Part shown: in pieces, positions 18,146 through 27,417 of the stretch
Layout of the letters: each line of letters starts with the position of its first letter
How positions within the stretch are numbered: position 1 is the stretch's first letter
Source: Porticoccus sp041395745
Lineage (GTDB): Bacteria > Pseudomonadota > Gammaproteobacteria > Pseudomonadales > Porticoccaceae
DNA: 64,000 nucleotides
Assembly: GCA_041395745.1 (NCBI GenBank)
Contig: JAWKZV010000001.1
Location: forward strand, 744,001-808,000
Direction: 5' to 3'
Notes under the pieces: model-generated
Seen by the model: the letters and a program-made list of their open reading frames with translations, nothing else
Database searches by the model: none
What the model was told of the DNA's origin: nothing
Position numbers and translations under genes: made by a program

Positions 18146-19588
18146 ATGTCCGATAAATATGATGTTATTGTGATTGGCGCCGGTCCGGCGGGTTACGTGG
18201 CGGCGATTCGTGCAGCTCAGTTGGGTCTGAAAACGGCCTGTATTGAAAAGTGGCAGAATGCCAAGGGAGAGGGTGTCAACGGTGGCACCTGTCTCAATGT
18301 CGGCTGTATTCCCTCCAAGGCTCTGCTCGACAGCTCCTACAAATACCACGAGACAAAGGCTTACCTGTCAGGCCACGGCATCTCCACCGGCGATGTTGCC
18401 ATTGATGTCAAGGCGATGATCAATCGCAAGGCCAAGATCGTTGAACAACTGACCGGTGGTATCGCAGGCCTGTTCAAGAGCAATGGTGTGACATCTCTGT
18501 TCGGCACTGGCAAGCTGCTCGCCGGCCGCCAGGTCGAATACACCGATCACAAAGGCGGCAAGCAGGTACTGTCTGCAGATAACGTCATCATCGCAACCGG
18601 CTCTCAGCCTATCAATATCCCTGTGGCGCCTGTCGATGGTAAAACCATCATTGATTCCACCGGCGCTCTCGAGCTGACAGAAGTGCCGAAACGCCTCGGT
18701 GTGATCGGCGCGGGTGTCATCGGTCTCGAGTTGGGCAGTGTCTGGAATCGCCTCGGCAGCAAAGTAGTTCTGCTCGAAGCCATGCCTGAATTCCTGGCCA
18801 TGATGGATCAGCAGATTGCCAAGGAAGCCCAGAAAATCTTCACCAAGCAAGGCCTCGACATCCGTCTCAGTTGTCGTGTAACCGGCAGCAAGGTAAAGGG
18901 CAAGGAAGTTGTGGTGACCTATCAGAACAGTGCTGGCGAAGAGTTGCAGGAAACTTTCGACAAGCTGATCGTCTGTGTCGGTCGTCGTCCCTATACCGAA
19001 GGTCTGCTGGCCCCCGACAGCGGTGTAAACCTGGATGAACGCGGTTTCATCTTCGTAAACGAGCAGTGTGCCACCAACGCACCTGGCGTTTGGGCTGTTG
19101 GCGATGTGGTTCGCGGTCCGATGTTGGCCCACAAGGGCTCTGAGGAAGGTGTGATGGTTGCCGAGCGCATCGCCGGTCAGAAGACCCAGATGAACTACGA
19201 CATCATTCCTAACGTGATCTATACCCATCCTGAGATTGCTGCAGTTGGTAAGACTGAAGAGCAGCTCAAACAGGCGGGTGAGCCCTACAACGTTGGAACA
19301 TTCCCCTTCATCGCCAGTGGCCGTGCGCTTGCCGCTGACGAGACTGAGGGTATGGTCAAGATGATCGCTCACGCCGAGACTGATCGCATCCTGGGATGCC
19401 ACATCGTTGGCCCCAGCGCTGCCGATCTGGTTCAACAGGTAGCTATTGCAATGGAGTTCGGCTCCAGCGCTGAAGATATCGGCATGACTGTGTTTGGCCA
19501 TCCGACGCTGTCAGAAGCTGTTCACGAAGCAGCTCTGGCCGTCAACGGACACGCCATCCATATTCCGAACCGTAAAAAACGCAAGTAA
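18146..19588 (+). CDS. lpdA: Dihydrolipoamide dehydrogenase (E3)
   Basis: Re-oxidises the lipoyl arm of SucB with NAD+. An FAD-binding GxGPAGY motif lies at residues 11-17, the redox-active disulfide Cys49-Cys54 in GGTCLNVGCIPSK, and an NAD-binding GAGVIGLELG in the middle. The C-terminal catalytic His is in FGHPTLSEAVHEA. The protein has 480 residues. Placement inside the suc cluster suggests it serves mainly this complex, though it may also supply pyruvate dehydrogenase. Confidence 0.97.
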   Translation: MSDKYDVIVIGAGPAGYVAAIRAAQLGLKTACIEKWQNAKGEGVNGGTCLNVGCIPSKALLDSSYKYHETKAYLSGHGISTGDVAIDVKAMINRKAKIVEQLTGGIAGLFKSNGVTSLFGTGKLLAGRQVEYTDHKGGKQVLSADNVIIATGSQPINIPVAPVDGKTIIDSTGALELTEVPKRLGVIGAGVIGLELGSVWNRLGSKVVLLEAMPEFLAMMDQQIAKEAQKIFTKQGLDIRLSCRVTGSKVKGKEVVVTYQNSAGEELQETFDKLIVCVGRRPYTEGLLAPDSGVNLDERGFIFVNEQCATNAPGVWAVGDVVRGPMLAHKGSEEGVMVAERIAGQKTQMNYDIIPNVIYTHPEIAAVGKTEEQLKQAGEPYNVGTFPFIASGRALAADETEGMVKMIAHAETDRILGCHIVGPSAADLVQQVAIAMEFGSSAEDIGMTVFGHPTLSEAVHEAALAVNGHAIHIPNRKKRK

Positions 19589-19601
19589 CGGTTTTCCATG
19601 G

Positions 19602-19635
19602 GCTCCGCAGGTACGGCTGGCCTGCGGAGCTTTTT
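19602..19635 (+). terminator. Terminator or attenuator between lpdA and sucC
   Basis: GCTCCGCAGG / CCTGCGGAGC stem with a 9-nt loop followed by TTTTT, 14 bp after the lpdA stop. It lies between co-directional genes of one pathway, so partial read-through into sucCD is likely. Confidence 0.8.
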
Positions 19636-19670
19636 ATTCCATCCGAAACAGCAAATGGGGAATTTAGAGT

Positions 19671-20840
19671 ATGAATCTACACGAATACCAGGCAAAGCAG
19701 CTTTTTGCCGAGTACGGTCTTCCCGTGTCCCAAGGTGTGGCAGCGGAAACCGTACAGGAAGCAGTGGCTGCCGCCGACGTGATCGGAGGTGATCGCTGGG
19801 TAGTCAAGGCCCAGGTTCACGCTGGTGGCCGCGGGAAAGCCGGCGGCGTCAAACTGGTAACATCCAAAGCTGAAATCGAAGAGTTCTCTCGCAAATGGCT
19901 TGGTAATCGTCTGGTGACCTACCAGACAGATGCCAATGGCCAGCCGGTGAGCCGGATTCTGGTTGAATCCTGCACCAACATCGCTCAGGAACTGTATCTG
20001 GGTGCCGTAGTCGATCGATCTACCCGTCGCATCGTATTTATGGCATCCACCGAAGGCGGCGTTGAAATCGAGAAAGTGGCGGAAGAGACTCCCGAGAAGA
20101 TTCTCAAGGCTATTATCGATCCTCTGACTGGCGCTCAGCCCTACCAGGCTCGCGAGCTGGGCTTCCAACTGGGCCTGAACGCCGAACAGATCAAGCAGTT
20201 CACCAAACTGTTCCTCGGTCTGGCCAAGTTGTTCAAGGACTACGATCTGTCTCTGCTGGAAATCAACCCGCTGGTCATTACTGCCGAAGGTAACCTCCAC
20301 TGTCTGGACGGCAAAATCAATATCGATGGCAACGCCATGTACCGTCAGCGCAAGCTGCAAGACATGCACGACCCGTCCCAGGAAGATCCCCGTGAAGCTC
20401 ACGCGGCAAAATGGGATCTCAACTATGTGGCTCTGGAAGGCAACATCGGTTGTATGGTGAATGGCGCTGGTCTGGCCATGGGTACCATGGACATCGTCAA
20501 ACTGCACGGTGGTCAACCGGCCAACTTCCTCGACGTGGGCGGCGGTGCGACCAAAGAGCGTGTGATTGAAGCCTTCAAGATCATCCTGTCCGACGAAAAA
20601 GTGAAAGCGGTGCTGATCAATATCTTTGGCGGTATCGTGCGCTGTGACCTGATCGCCGAAGGTGTGATGGGTGCAGTGGCTGAAGTGGGCGTAAAAGTAC
20701 CGGTTGTGGTCCGCCTCGAAGGTAACAATGCTGAACTGGGTTCCAAGATCCTTGCCGAAAGCGGCCTGAACATCATCGCCGCTACCAGCCTGACTGATGC
20801 GGCCCAACAGGTAGTAAAAGCAGCGGAGGGCAATCAGTAA
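19671..20840 (+). CDS. sucC: Succinyl-CoA synthetase beta subunit
   Basis: The ADP/GDP-binding, ATP-grasp subunit of succinyl-CoA synthetase, which couples succinyl-CoA cleavage to nucleotide triphosphate formation. The protein has 389 residues and begins MNLHEYQAKQLFAEYGLP as in the family. The ATP-grasp core carries KAQVHAGGRGKAGGVK near residue 45, and the C-terminal half has the CoA-ligase region NIFGGIVRCD. The stop codon overlaps the sucD start (TAATG). Confidence 0.98.
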   Translation: MNLHEYQAKQLFAEYGLPVSQGVAAETVQEAVAAADVIGGDRWVVKAQVHAGGRGKAGGVKLVTSKAEIEEFSRKWLGNRLVTYQTDANGQPVSRILVESCTNIAQELYLGAVVDRSTRRIVFMASTEGGVEIEKVAEETPEKILKAIIDPLTGAQPYQARELGFQLGLNAEQIKQFTKLFLGLAKLFKDYDLSLLEINPLVITAEGNLHCLDGKINIDGNAMYRQRKLQDMHDPSQEDPREAHAAKWDLNYVALEGNIGCMVNGAGLAMGTMDIVKLHGGQPANFLDVGGGATKERVIEAFKIILSDEKVKAVLINIFGGIVRCDLIAEGVMGAVAEVGVKVPVVVRLEGNNAELGSKILAESGLNIIAATSLTDAAQQVVKAAEGNQ

Positions 20841-21712
20841 TGTCCATTCTGATCAATAAAGACACTAAAGTGATCTGCCAGGGTATCACTGGCGGCCAGG
20901 GTACCTTCCACACTGAACAGGCAATTGCCTACGGCACCAACATGGTCGGCGGTGTAACTCCCGGCAAGGGTGGTACTACCCATCTGGGCCTGCCGGTGTT
21001 CAACACTGTTGCAGATGCTGTTGCCGCCACCGGTGCTGATGCTTCTGTAATCTACGTCCCTGCGCCGTTCTGTAAGGACTCTATCCTGGAAGCGGCCAAT
21101 GCCGGCATCAAGCTGATCGTCTGTATCACTGAAGGCATTCCGACCCTGGATATGCTGGACTGCAAGGTCAAGTGCGATGAACTGGGCGTGCGCCTGATTG
21201 GCCCCAACTGCCCGGGTGTGATCACTCCCGGTGAATGTAAGATCGGCATCATGCCCGGCCACATTCACCTGCCCGGCAAAGTGGGTATTGTTTCCCGTTC
21301 CGGTACTCTGACCTATGAAGCGGTCAAGCAGACTACTGATTACGGATTTGGTCAGTCCACCTGTGTGGGTATTGGCGGCGATCCGATCCCGGGTTCCAAC
21401 TTCATCGACATTCTGGCGTTGTTCGAGAAGGATCCGGCTACCGAAGCTATCGTGATGATCGGTGAGATCGGTGGTACCGCAGAGGAAGAAGCGGCTGCTT
21501 TCATCAAGGAAAACGTCACAAAACCCGTTGTTTCCTACATCGCGGGCGTGACTGCTCCTCCCGGCAAACGTATGGGCCACGCAGGCGCCATCATTGCCGG
21601 TGGTAAGGGCACTGCAGATGACAAGTTCCGTGCTCTGGAAGCGGCCGGTGTGAAAACCGTGCGCAGTCTCGCCGACATCGGCAATGGTCTTAAAGAACTT
21701 ACCGGCTGGTAA
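20840..21712 (+). CDS. sucD: Succinyl-CoA synthetase alpha subunit
   Basis: The CoA-binding subunit that carries the phosphohistidine intermediate. The protein has 290 residues. The CoA-binding Rossmann motif GITGGQGTFH is near the start, and His247 in MGHAGAIIAGG matches the phosphorylated His246 of E. coli. The ATG overlaps the last base of the sucC stop, so translation is probably coupled and yields equal subunit amounts. A strong terminator follows. Confidence 0.98.
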   Translation: MSILINKDTKVICQGITGGQGTFHTEQAIAYGTNMVGGVTPGKGGTTHLGLPVFNTVADAVAATGADASVIYVPAPFCKDSILEAANAGIKLIVCITEGIPTLDMLDCKVKCDELGVRLIGPNCPGVITPGECKIGIMPGHIHLPGKVGIVSRSGTLTYEAVKQTTDYGFGQSTCVGIGGDPIPGSNFIDILALFEKDPATEAIVMIGEIGGTAEEEAAAFIKENVTKPVVSYIAGVTAPPGKRMGHAGAIIAGGKGTADDKFRALEAAGVKTVRSLADIGNGLKELTGW

Positions 21713-21730
21713 GTTTCTGTCCAGACAGTG

Positions 21731-21759
21731 AAAAAGGCGGCCATAAGGCCGCCTTTTTT
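21731..21759 (+). terminator. Intrinsic terminator after sucD
   Basis: AAAAAGGCGGC / GCCGCCTTTTTT hairpin ending the TCA cluster. Confidence 0.93.
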
Positions 21760-21799
21760 GTTGGATGACAATTCCGCTACCGGTTTTTTTTGCCGTGAA

Positions 21800-21827
21800 C
21801 TTGAATTTGTCACTTCAGTCCCCACCT
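21800..21827 (+). promoter_or_regulatory. Sigma-32 heat-shock promoter of htpG
   Basis: CTTGAA (21800-21805), a 14-bp gap and CCCCACCT (21820-21827) closely match the known RpoH pattern CTTGAAA-N13/15-CCCCATNT. It sits about 45 bp upstream of the htpG ATG, after the sucD terminator. Confidence 0.8.
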
Positions 21828-21871
21828 TTGTCTCATCCAATAACTCACATAACAGGGAGACTTTGATAGCC

Positions 21872-23770
21872 ATGACTGTTGAAACCCGCGGTTTTCAAAC
21901 AGAAGCCAAGCAGCTTCTGCACCTGATGATTCACTCGCTGTACAGTAACCGCGAGATTTTCCTCCGAGAACTGATTTCCAACGCCTCTGATGCGGCCGAC
22001 AAGCTACGCTTTGAGGGATTGGAAAACCCTTCTCTCTACGAGGGTGACAGCGAACTGAAGATTCGCATCGACCTGGACCCCGAAGCTGGCACCGTCACCA
22101 TCCATGACAATGGTGTGGGCATGTCACGGGAAGAGGTTATCGATCACCTGGGCACCATCGCCAAGTCGGGAACATCCCAGTTTCTGCAGAATCTCACCGG
22201 AGATCAGAAAAAAGATGCCCAACTGATCGGTCAGTTCGGGGTGGGCTTTTATTCAGCGTTTATTGCCGCTGACAGGGTGGTGGTGGAAACCCGTCGCGCC
22301 GGCGTGTCCGCTGATCAGGCGGTGCGCTGGACCTGTGAAGGAGAAGCGGAATATACCGTAGAGGATATCGAAAAAGCAGATCGCGGCACTTCCATTACCC
22401 TGTACCTGAAGGATGATGCCCTGGAGTTCGCCAGTCAGTTAAAAGTGCTCACCATCGTCAAGAAGTACTCTGACCACATCGCCATCCCGGTGGAATTGCG
22501 CAAACCCGCTGGCGACAAAGATGAGTGCGAGGAAGGACAGAAATTCATCTATGAGACCATCAATAATGCCAAGGCGATGTGGACTCGTGGGCGCAACGAT
22601 ATCAACGATGATGAGTACAAGGAGTTTTACAAGCATCTGAGCCACGATTTTGTGGATCCTCTGGCCTGGAGTCACAACCGTGTCGAAGGCAAACTGGATT
22701 ACACCAGCCTGTTATATGTGCCGGGCCACGCGCCATTTGATCTCTACAACCGCGAGGTGAATCGCGGGCTGAAACTCTATATCCAGCGCACATTCATCAT
22801 GGACGATGCCTCCCAGTTTCTGCCCAGCTACCTGCGCTTCATTCGCGGTGTCCTGGACTCCAACGACCTGCCACTGAACGTATCCCGTGAAATCCTGCAG
22901 CAAAGCCCAGCGGTAGACAGCATTCGCACAGCTCTGGTGAAGCGGGTGCTGGATATGCTGGAAAAGATGGCCAAGGAATCTGCTGTGGATTATGGCAAGT
23001 TCTGGCAAGAGTTTGGCAATGTGCTGAAAGAGGGCCCTGCTGAAGATCCCAGCAACCGCGAGCGGATCGCCGGACTGTTCCGTTTTGCCACCACCAAAAC
23101 CGAAGGTTCTGATGCCAGTGCCTCTCTGGCAGATTATGTCTCCCGCATGAAAGACGGCCAGGAGAAGATCTACTACCTGGTGGCCGAAAACCTGACCGCA
23201 GCCCGCAATAGTGCGTATCTGGAAGTGTTCCGCAAGCAGGATGTGGAAGTGCTGTTGCTCACCGAGCGGCTGGATGAGTGGACGATTTCCCACGTCCACG
23301 AGTTTGATGGCAAGGTACTGCAGGATATCACCAAGGGAGAGCTGGAAGATGCCATTCTCTCCACCGAGGAAGACAACGCCGATGAGGCCGGCAAGGATGA
23401 ATCCACCTCGTCTGCCGTCATCGAAAAGATCAGCAGCTGCCTGAGCGAAAAAGTGGAAAAGGTCAGGGAGACCCGCCGTCTGACCGATTCACCGGCCTGC
23501 CTGGTGTACCCGGAACATGCACTCAGCCCGCAGATGCGCAAAATGCTGGAAGCTGCTGGTCAGCCGGTCCCCGCCGACAAGCCCATCCTGGAAATCAACG
23601 TCAAACACCCGTTGGTTTCCCAGCTGGGCAAGGAAGGCAATGAACAGCGTTCGGCCGAACTGGTTGAGTTGTTATACGACCAGGCCGTGTTGTCTGCTGG
23701 CGAGCAACTTGAGAATCCGGCCCTGTTCGTTAAACGCCTCAATCAACTGTTGTTTGAGGGCGCTGCGTAG
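21872..23770 (+). CDS. htpG: Hsp90 chaperone HtpG
   Basis: An ATP-dependent cytosolic chaperone of the Hsp90 family, 632 residues. The N-terminal GHKL ATPase shows the family signatures SNREIFLRELISNASDA, DNGVGM and IGQFGVGFYSAF. The middle domain contains the catalytic-loop Arg region NVSREILQQ, and the dimerisation domain lies at the C-terminus. The bacterial form lacks the charged linker and MEEVD tail. The ATG at 21872 follows GGGAGA and gives MTVETRGFQTEAKQLL; a reading from 21728 would translate through the promoter. Confidence 0.97.
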   Translation: MTVETRGFQTEAKQLLHLMIHSLYSNREIFLRELISNASDAADKLRFEGLENPSLYEGDSELKIRIDLDPEAGTVTIHDNGVGMSREEVIDHLGTIAKSGTSQFLQNLTGDQKKDAQLIGQFGVGFYSAFIAADRVVVETRRAGVSADQAVRWTCEGEAEYTVEDIEKADRGTSITLYLKDDALEFASQLKVLTIVKKYSDHIAIPVELRKPAGDKDECEEGQKFIYETINNAKAMWTRGRNDINDDEYKEFYKHLSHDFVDPLAWSHNRVEGKLDYTSLLYVPGHAPFDLYNREVNRGLKLYIQRTFIMDDASQFLPSYLRFIRGVLDSNDLPLNVSREILQQSPAVDSIRTALVKRVLDMLEKMAKESAVDYGKFWQEFGNVLKEGPAEDPSNRERIAGLFRFATTKTEGSDASASLADYVSRMKDGQEKIYYLVAENLTAARNSAYLEVFRKQDVEVLLLTERLDEWTISHVHEFDGKVLQDITKGELEDAILSTEEDNADEAGKDESTSSAVIEKISSCLSEKVEKVRETRRLTDSPACLVYPEHALSPQMRKMLEAAGQPVPADKPILEINVKHPLVSQLGKEGNEQRSAELVELLYDQAVLSAGEQLENPALFVKRLNQLLFEGAA

Positions 23771-23826
23771 CCACTGCGGGGGGAATAACCCTATAATCCA
23801 CGGTTAAATAACCAAGAAGTTGACCG

Positions 23827-24843
23827 ATGGTAGTTCCGGATAAAATCGCAGTACTCGGCGGTGGCAGTTTTGGGACTGCCATCGCCAACATGATCGCCGC
23901 CAATGGCCATGATGTGACCCTGTGGATGCGTGACAGCACCAATGTGGCCCAGTGCCGGGAGCAGCGCGAAAACGTCAATTACCTGCCAGGCTATCGCCTG
24001 GAGGACAACCTCAAGTTCACCAGTGACCTGCAGGAAGCCCTGCAGGGCGCTCAGGTGGTGTTCTTTTCCGTTCCCAGCAAGGCTTTCCGCCAATTGGCGC
24101 AGCAGGCGTGCCCCTTGCTGCCCGAGGGCACCATCGCCATCAGTACCGCCAAGGGCATTGAGGCCAGCACCTTCAAGCTGATGAGCGAGATCCTCGAAGA
24201 AGAGCTTCCTCAGGTGCGAGTCGGGGTCATCAGCGGTCCCAACCTGGCCAAGGAAATTGCCAAAAAAGCGATTACCGCCACAGTGATCGCCAGCAGTGAC
24301 GTCAAATTGTGCCGATCCGTGCAACAGTTGCTGGGTTCCCGTTATTTTCGTGTCTACGCCAACAAGGACCGCTTTGGGGTGGAACTGGCCGGGGCATTGA
24401 AAAATATTTATGCCATTGCTGCAGGAATGGCGTCCGCGATGCATATGGGGCAGAACACCATCAGTGTACTGATTACCCGAAGTCTGGCTGAGATGAGCCG
24501 TTTTGCCGCCAAACTCGGGGCCAATCCGATGACATTTCTGGGCTTGAGCGGTGTCGGCGATCTTTTCGTTACCTGTACTTCTCCTCTTAGTCGTAACTTC
24601 CAGGTCGGTCAGGCCCTTGGCGAAGGCGCCACCCTCGAAGAGGCGATCGAGAAAGTCGGTCAGGTGGCAGAAGGGATCAATACCACGCGCATTATCAAGG
24701 AGGAGGCGGAACAGCTGGGCATCTACATGCCCCTGGTGAGTGCCCTCTACGAAACCATGTTCAATCGCCGCCCGGTGAGTGAAGTCCTGACCAGCCTGAT
24801 GCTGGCAGAACAGAGTACCGACGTGGAATTTATTGCGGAGTGA
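23827..24843 (+). CDS. gpsA: Glycerol-3-phosphate dehydrogenase [NAD(P)+]
   Basis: Reduces dihydroxyacetone phosphate to sn-glycerol-3-phosphate for phospholipid synthesis. The protein has 338 residues. The NAD(P)-binding motif is LGGGSFGTAIA near the N-terminus, and the conserved substrate-site Lys lies in ELAGALKNIYAIAAG. A TATAAT at 23792-23797 is a possible -10 element but has no good -35. The next gene's ribosome site overlaps its stop codon. Confidence 0.96.
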   Translation: MVVPDKIAVLGGGSFGTAIANMIAANGHDVTLWMRDSTNVAQCREQRENVNYLPGYRLEDNLKFTSDLQEALQGAQVVFFSVPSKAFRQLAQQACPLLPEGTIAISTAKGIEASTFKLMSEILEEELPQVRVGVISGPNLAKEIAKKAITATVIASSDVKLCRSVQQLLGSRYFRVYANKDRFGVELAGALKNIYAIAAGMASAMHMGQNTISVLITRSLAEMSRFAAKLGANPMTFLGLSGVGDLFVTCTSPLSRNFQVGQALGEGATLEEAIEKVGQVAEGINTTRIIKEEAEQLGIYMPLVSALYETMFNRRPVSEVLTSLMLAEQSTDVEFIAE

Positions 24844-24848
24844 ATGCC

Positions 24849-25271
24849 ATGAACGAGGATACCAAAAGCAATCTTCTCAATGTCGACACCTGGATTCGAC
24901 TGCTCTATATGATCCTGTTTGCTCTGTTGCTGGTGCTGGCTCGAATGGTCATTCTCGCCGTTGCGCTGCTCCAGTTCTTGCTGGTGCTATTAAGCGGCAA
25001 TACCAATCCGCAGTTGCTGTCACTGGGGCAGGGAACCGCCAAGTGGGCCTACCAGGCCTTCCTGTTCCTGACCTATAACAGTGACGACAAGCCCTATCCC
25101 TTTGCGGACTGGCCACAGGTCGAACTGCCGACAGCCGATGCCAGCCCTGTTGTTGAAGAGGAGAGCGAGCCAGAGCCCGCGGCGAGTTCGGACGATGTGC
25201 CTTCCTTTGTCGCACCCCAACCACACCCAGCCGGTGAGTCATCCGAGGATCAGGATCGCGACAAGGCCTGA
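24849..25271 (+). CDS. DUF4389 membrane protein
   Basis: A 140-residue protein with two hydrophobic segments (about residues 17-50) and a proline/glutamate-rich cytoplasmic tail. The core string LSGNTNPQLLSLGQG and the FLFLTYNSDDKPYPFADWP end are typical of DUF4389 proteins. The function is unknown. GGAG lies 8 nt before the ATG and overlaps the gpsA stop region, and sixA begins 2 bp downstream, so gpsA-DUF4389-sixA form one transcript. Confidence 0.8.
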   Translation: MNEDTKSNLLNVDTWIRLLYMILFALLLVLARMVILAVALLQFLLVLLSGNTNPQLLSLGQGTAKWAYQAFLFLTYNSDDKPYPFADWPQVELPTADASPVVEEESEPEPAASSDDVPSFVAPQPHPAGESSEDQDRDKA

Positions 25272-25273
25272 TT

Positions 25274-25729
25274 GTGCTGATCTACCTTCTGCGCCATGGT
25301 GATGCTCCCTACGATGAGAGTCGTGGTGAACGTGCTCTGTCCAGGCGGGGAGAAAGCGATACCCGTACTGTGCTGAGCCGCCGCAAAGGCGAGCTGGATA
25401 AACTGGAGCTAATTCTATGCAGTCCGGTTTTGCGGGCTAGGCAAACTCTCCAGGTGCTGACAGACTCGTTCGTATACCACGGAGAACTGCTGTTTGAGGA
25501 CGCTCTGCGTTCGGAGAGCAGTATCGGGGCAGTTGAACACTGTGTGGATCAACTGGATGTGTCGTCGCTGCTGTTGCTCAGTCACCAGCCACTGATCGGC
25601 AAGATGCTTGAATATCTCACCGATCAGCCGGGATTGGGGTGGTCCATGTCAACCAGTACTCTGGCCTGTCTGGATGCAGGAGCTTTTGGCCGGGGCGCCG
25701 CCGAACTGAAATGGCTGGAACACCCCTGA
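25274..25729 (+). CDS. sixA: Phosphohistidine phosphatase SixA
   Basis: A small histidine phosphatase of 151 residues. The catalytic RHG signature is LLRHGDAP at residues 5-12, and the second His is in LLLSHQPLIG. In E. coli SixA removes phosphate from histidines of phosphotransfer proteins, notably the nitrogen PTS protein NPr. The start is GTG, 2 bp after the preceding stop codon. Confidence 0.88.
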   Translation: MLIYLLRHGDAPYDESRGERALSRRGESDTRTVLSRRKGELDKLELILCSPVLRARQTLQVLTDSFVYHGELLFEDALRSESSIGAVEHCVDQLDVSSLLLLSHQPLIGKMLEYLTDQPGLGWSMSTSTLACLDAGAFGRGAAELKWLEHP

Positions 25730-25751
25730 GGTAGGAAAACCGGCAGTTGAC

Positions 25752-26300
25752 CTAGCAGCCGATCAGAGAAAGGAATTCGTTGCGGGTCGCCTGGTTGTCC
25801 CTGAAAGAGCCGAGCATGGCTGAGGTCTTCATCACCGAATTCTGCTTTTCCACACCGCGCATCATCATGCACATGTGCTTGGCCTCAATAATCACTGCCA
25901 CGCCCTGGGCGTTGGTCACTGATTCGATGGTATTGGCGATCTGGGTCACCAGGGTTTCCTGGATTTGCAGGCGGCGGGCGTACATATCCACAATCCTTGC
26001 CACCTTGGACAAGCCCAGCACCACCCCGTCGGGAATATAGGCCACGTGACATTTGCCAATAAAGGGCAGCAGGTGATGCTCACAGAGTGAATAGAGTTCG
26101 ATGTCCTTGACGATCACCATCTCATTGGCGTCGGAAGGGAAGAGTGCGCCGTTGATGACCTCGTCCAGATTCTGGTGATAGCCGCGGGTCAGAAACTCGA
26201 AGGCCTTGGCTGCGCGCTGGGGTGTATCCAGCAAACCGGGGCGAGTGAGGTCCTCTCCCGTGGACTCGATGATCTGGGCATAGCAATCGGCGATATTCAC
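25752..26300 (-). CDS. folE: GTP cyclohydrolase I
   Basis: Converts GTP to 7,8-dihydroneopterin triphosphate, the first step of tetrahydrofolate (and monapterin) synthesis. The protein has 182 residues. The zinc and catalytic block is LCEHHLLPF, followed by GKCHVAYIP and the signature GLSKVARIVDMYARRLQ; the second zinc Cys lies in KHMCMMMRGV. It is convergent with sixA. The window also holds folK and a FolM-type reductase (40.2-41.4 kb). Confidence 0.97.
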   Translation of the reverse strand: MNIADCYAQIIESTGEDLTRPGLLDTPQRAAKAFEFLTRGYHQNLDEVINGALFPSDANEMVIVKDIELYSLCEHHLLPFIGKCHVAYIPDGVVLGLSKVARIVDMYARRLQIQETLVTQIANTIESVTNAQGVAVIIEAKHMCMMMRGVEKQNSVMKTSAMLGSFRDNQATRNEFLSLIGC

Positions 26301-26422
26301 AATCTGTCTCGTTCTCGACGGTTATCAAACAGGGCCATAACCCTACGTCAGCGATTGTGAAACGTAAAGCCATTTGTGGGGGCTGCGAGTACAATGGCGC
26401 CCAGACAATTGGGGGATGACAA

Positions 26423-27313
26423 ATGCTGACAGTGGGGGAGGCTATCCGGCTCGGCGCCGAACGTTTCGAGGCTGCCGGCCTGTTTTTTGGCCACGGCACG
26501 GATAACTCCTGGGACGAAGCTTTGTGCCTCGTCCTTTACGTCCTTTCCCTGCCCTGGGATGTCGACCCATCGGTTCAGGATCGCGAGTTGAGCCAAGATG
26601 AACAGACACGCATTGAACACCTTTTTGATCGGCGAATTCAGGAGCGGCTCCCCGCTGCATATCTGACCGGTGAGGGCTGGTTTGCGGGGATACCCTTTCA
26701 CATCGACCAGCGGGTGCTGGTGCCGCGGTCGCCGATCGCGGAACTGATCGAAAACGAGTTTTCGCCCTGGCTATCCCGAATACCGGAAACCATGCTCGAT
26801 CTCTGCACCGGCAGCGGCTGTATCGGCATAGCCTGTGCGCTCTACCTCCCCGAGACGCGAGTCACCCTCAGTGACATTTCCAGCGATGCCCTGGCTGTGG
26901 CGAGGCAGAATATTACCCGCTATGACCTTGAGGATCGGGTTGTGGCTGTTGAATCCGATTTGTTTGGCGGATTGCAGGGACAGCGCTTTGACCTGATCGT
27001 CTCCAATCCTCCCTACGTGGATGCGGAAGATCTGGCGGACATGCCCGCCGAGTATCACCATGAACCGGAGATCGGTCTCGCCTCTGGCGTCGATGGACTC
27101 GACTTTACCCGCCGCTTGCTGGAGCAGGCGGAGCAGCACCTGACAGAGGAGGGGGTATTGATTGTCGAAGTTGGTAACTCTTGGGTAGCCCTGGATGAAG
27201 CTTTTCCGGATGTGCCGTTTCTGTGGCTCGATTTCGAGCGTGGCGGCCACGGGGTGTTCCAGCTTACAGCGCGGCAACTCAGGGATTGCCGGGATGCCCT
27301 GGGCGTGGTGTGA
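26423..27313 (+). CDS. prmB: Ribosomal protein L3 glutamine methyltransferase
   Basis: A SAM-dependent methyltransferase that N5-methylates a glutamine of ribosomal protein L3. The SAM-binding motif is LDLCTGSGCIGIA and the catalytic motif NPPY is in IVSNPPYVDAEDL; the C-terminal part has the PrmB-type EPEIGLASGVDGLD. The protein has 296 residues. The very similar PrmC acts on release factors, but adjacency to aroC, as in E. coli, and the N-terminal sequence favour PrmB. Confidence 0.92.
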   Translation: MLTVGEAIRLGAERFEAAGLFFGHGTDNSWDEALCLVLYVLSLPWDVDPSVQDRELSQDEQTRIEHLFDRRIQERLPAAYLTGEGWFAGIPFHIDQRVLVPRSPIAELIENEFSPWLSRIPETMLDLCTGSGCIGIACALYLPETRVTLSDISSDALAVARQNITRYDLEDRVVAVESDLFGGLQGQRFDLIVSNPPYVDAEDLADMPAEYHHEPEIGLASGVDGLDFTRRLLEQAEQHLTEEGVLIVEVGNSWVALDEAFPDVPFLWLDFERGGHGVFQLTARQLRDCRDALGVV

Positions 27314-27417
27314 GACAGGGGCGGCTTCATCGTATAAAATTCGCCTCTTTCCAATATCGCCAGCGCGGCTGATTGATAGCTATCGCCGGCAGTAATCCGA
27401 TTCGCAGTGGAATTCTT

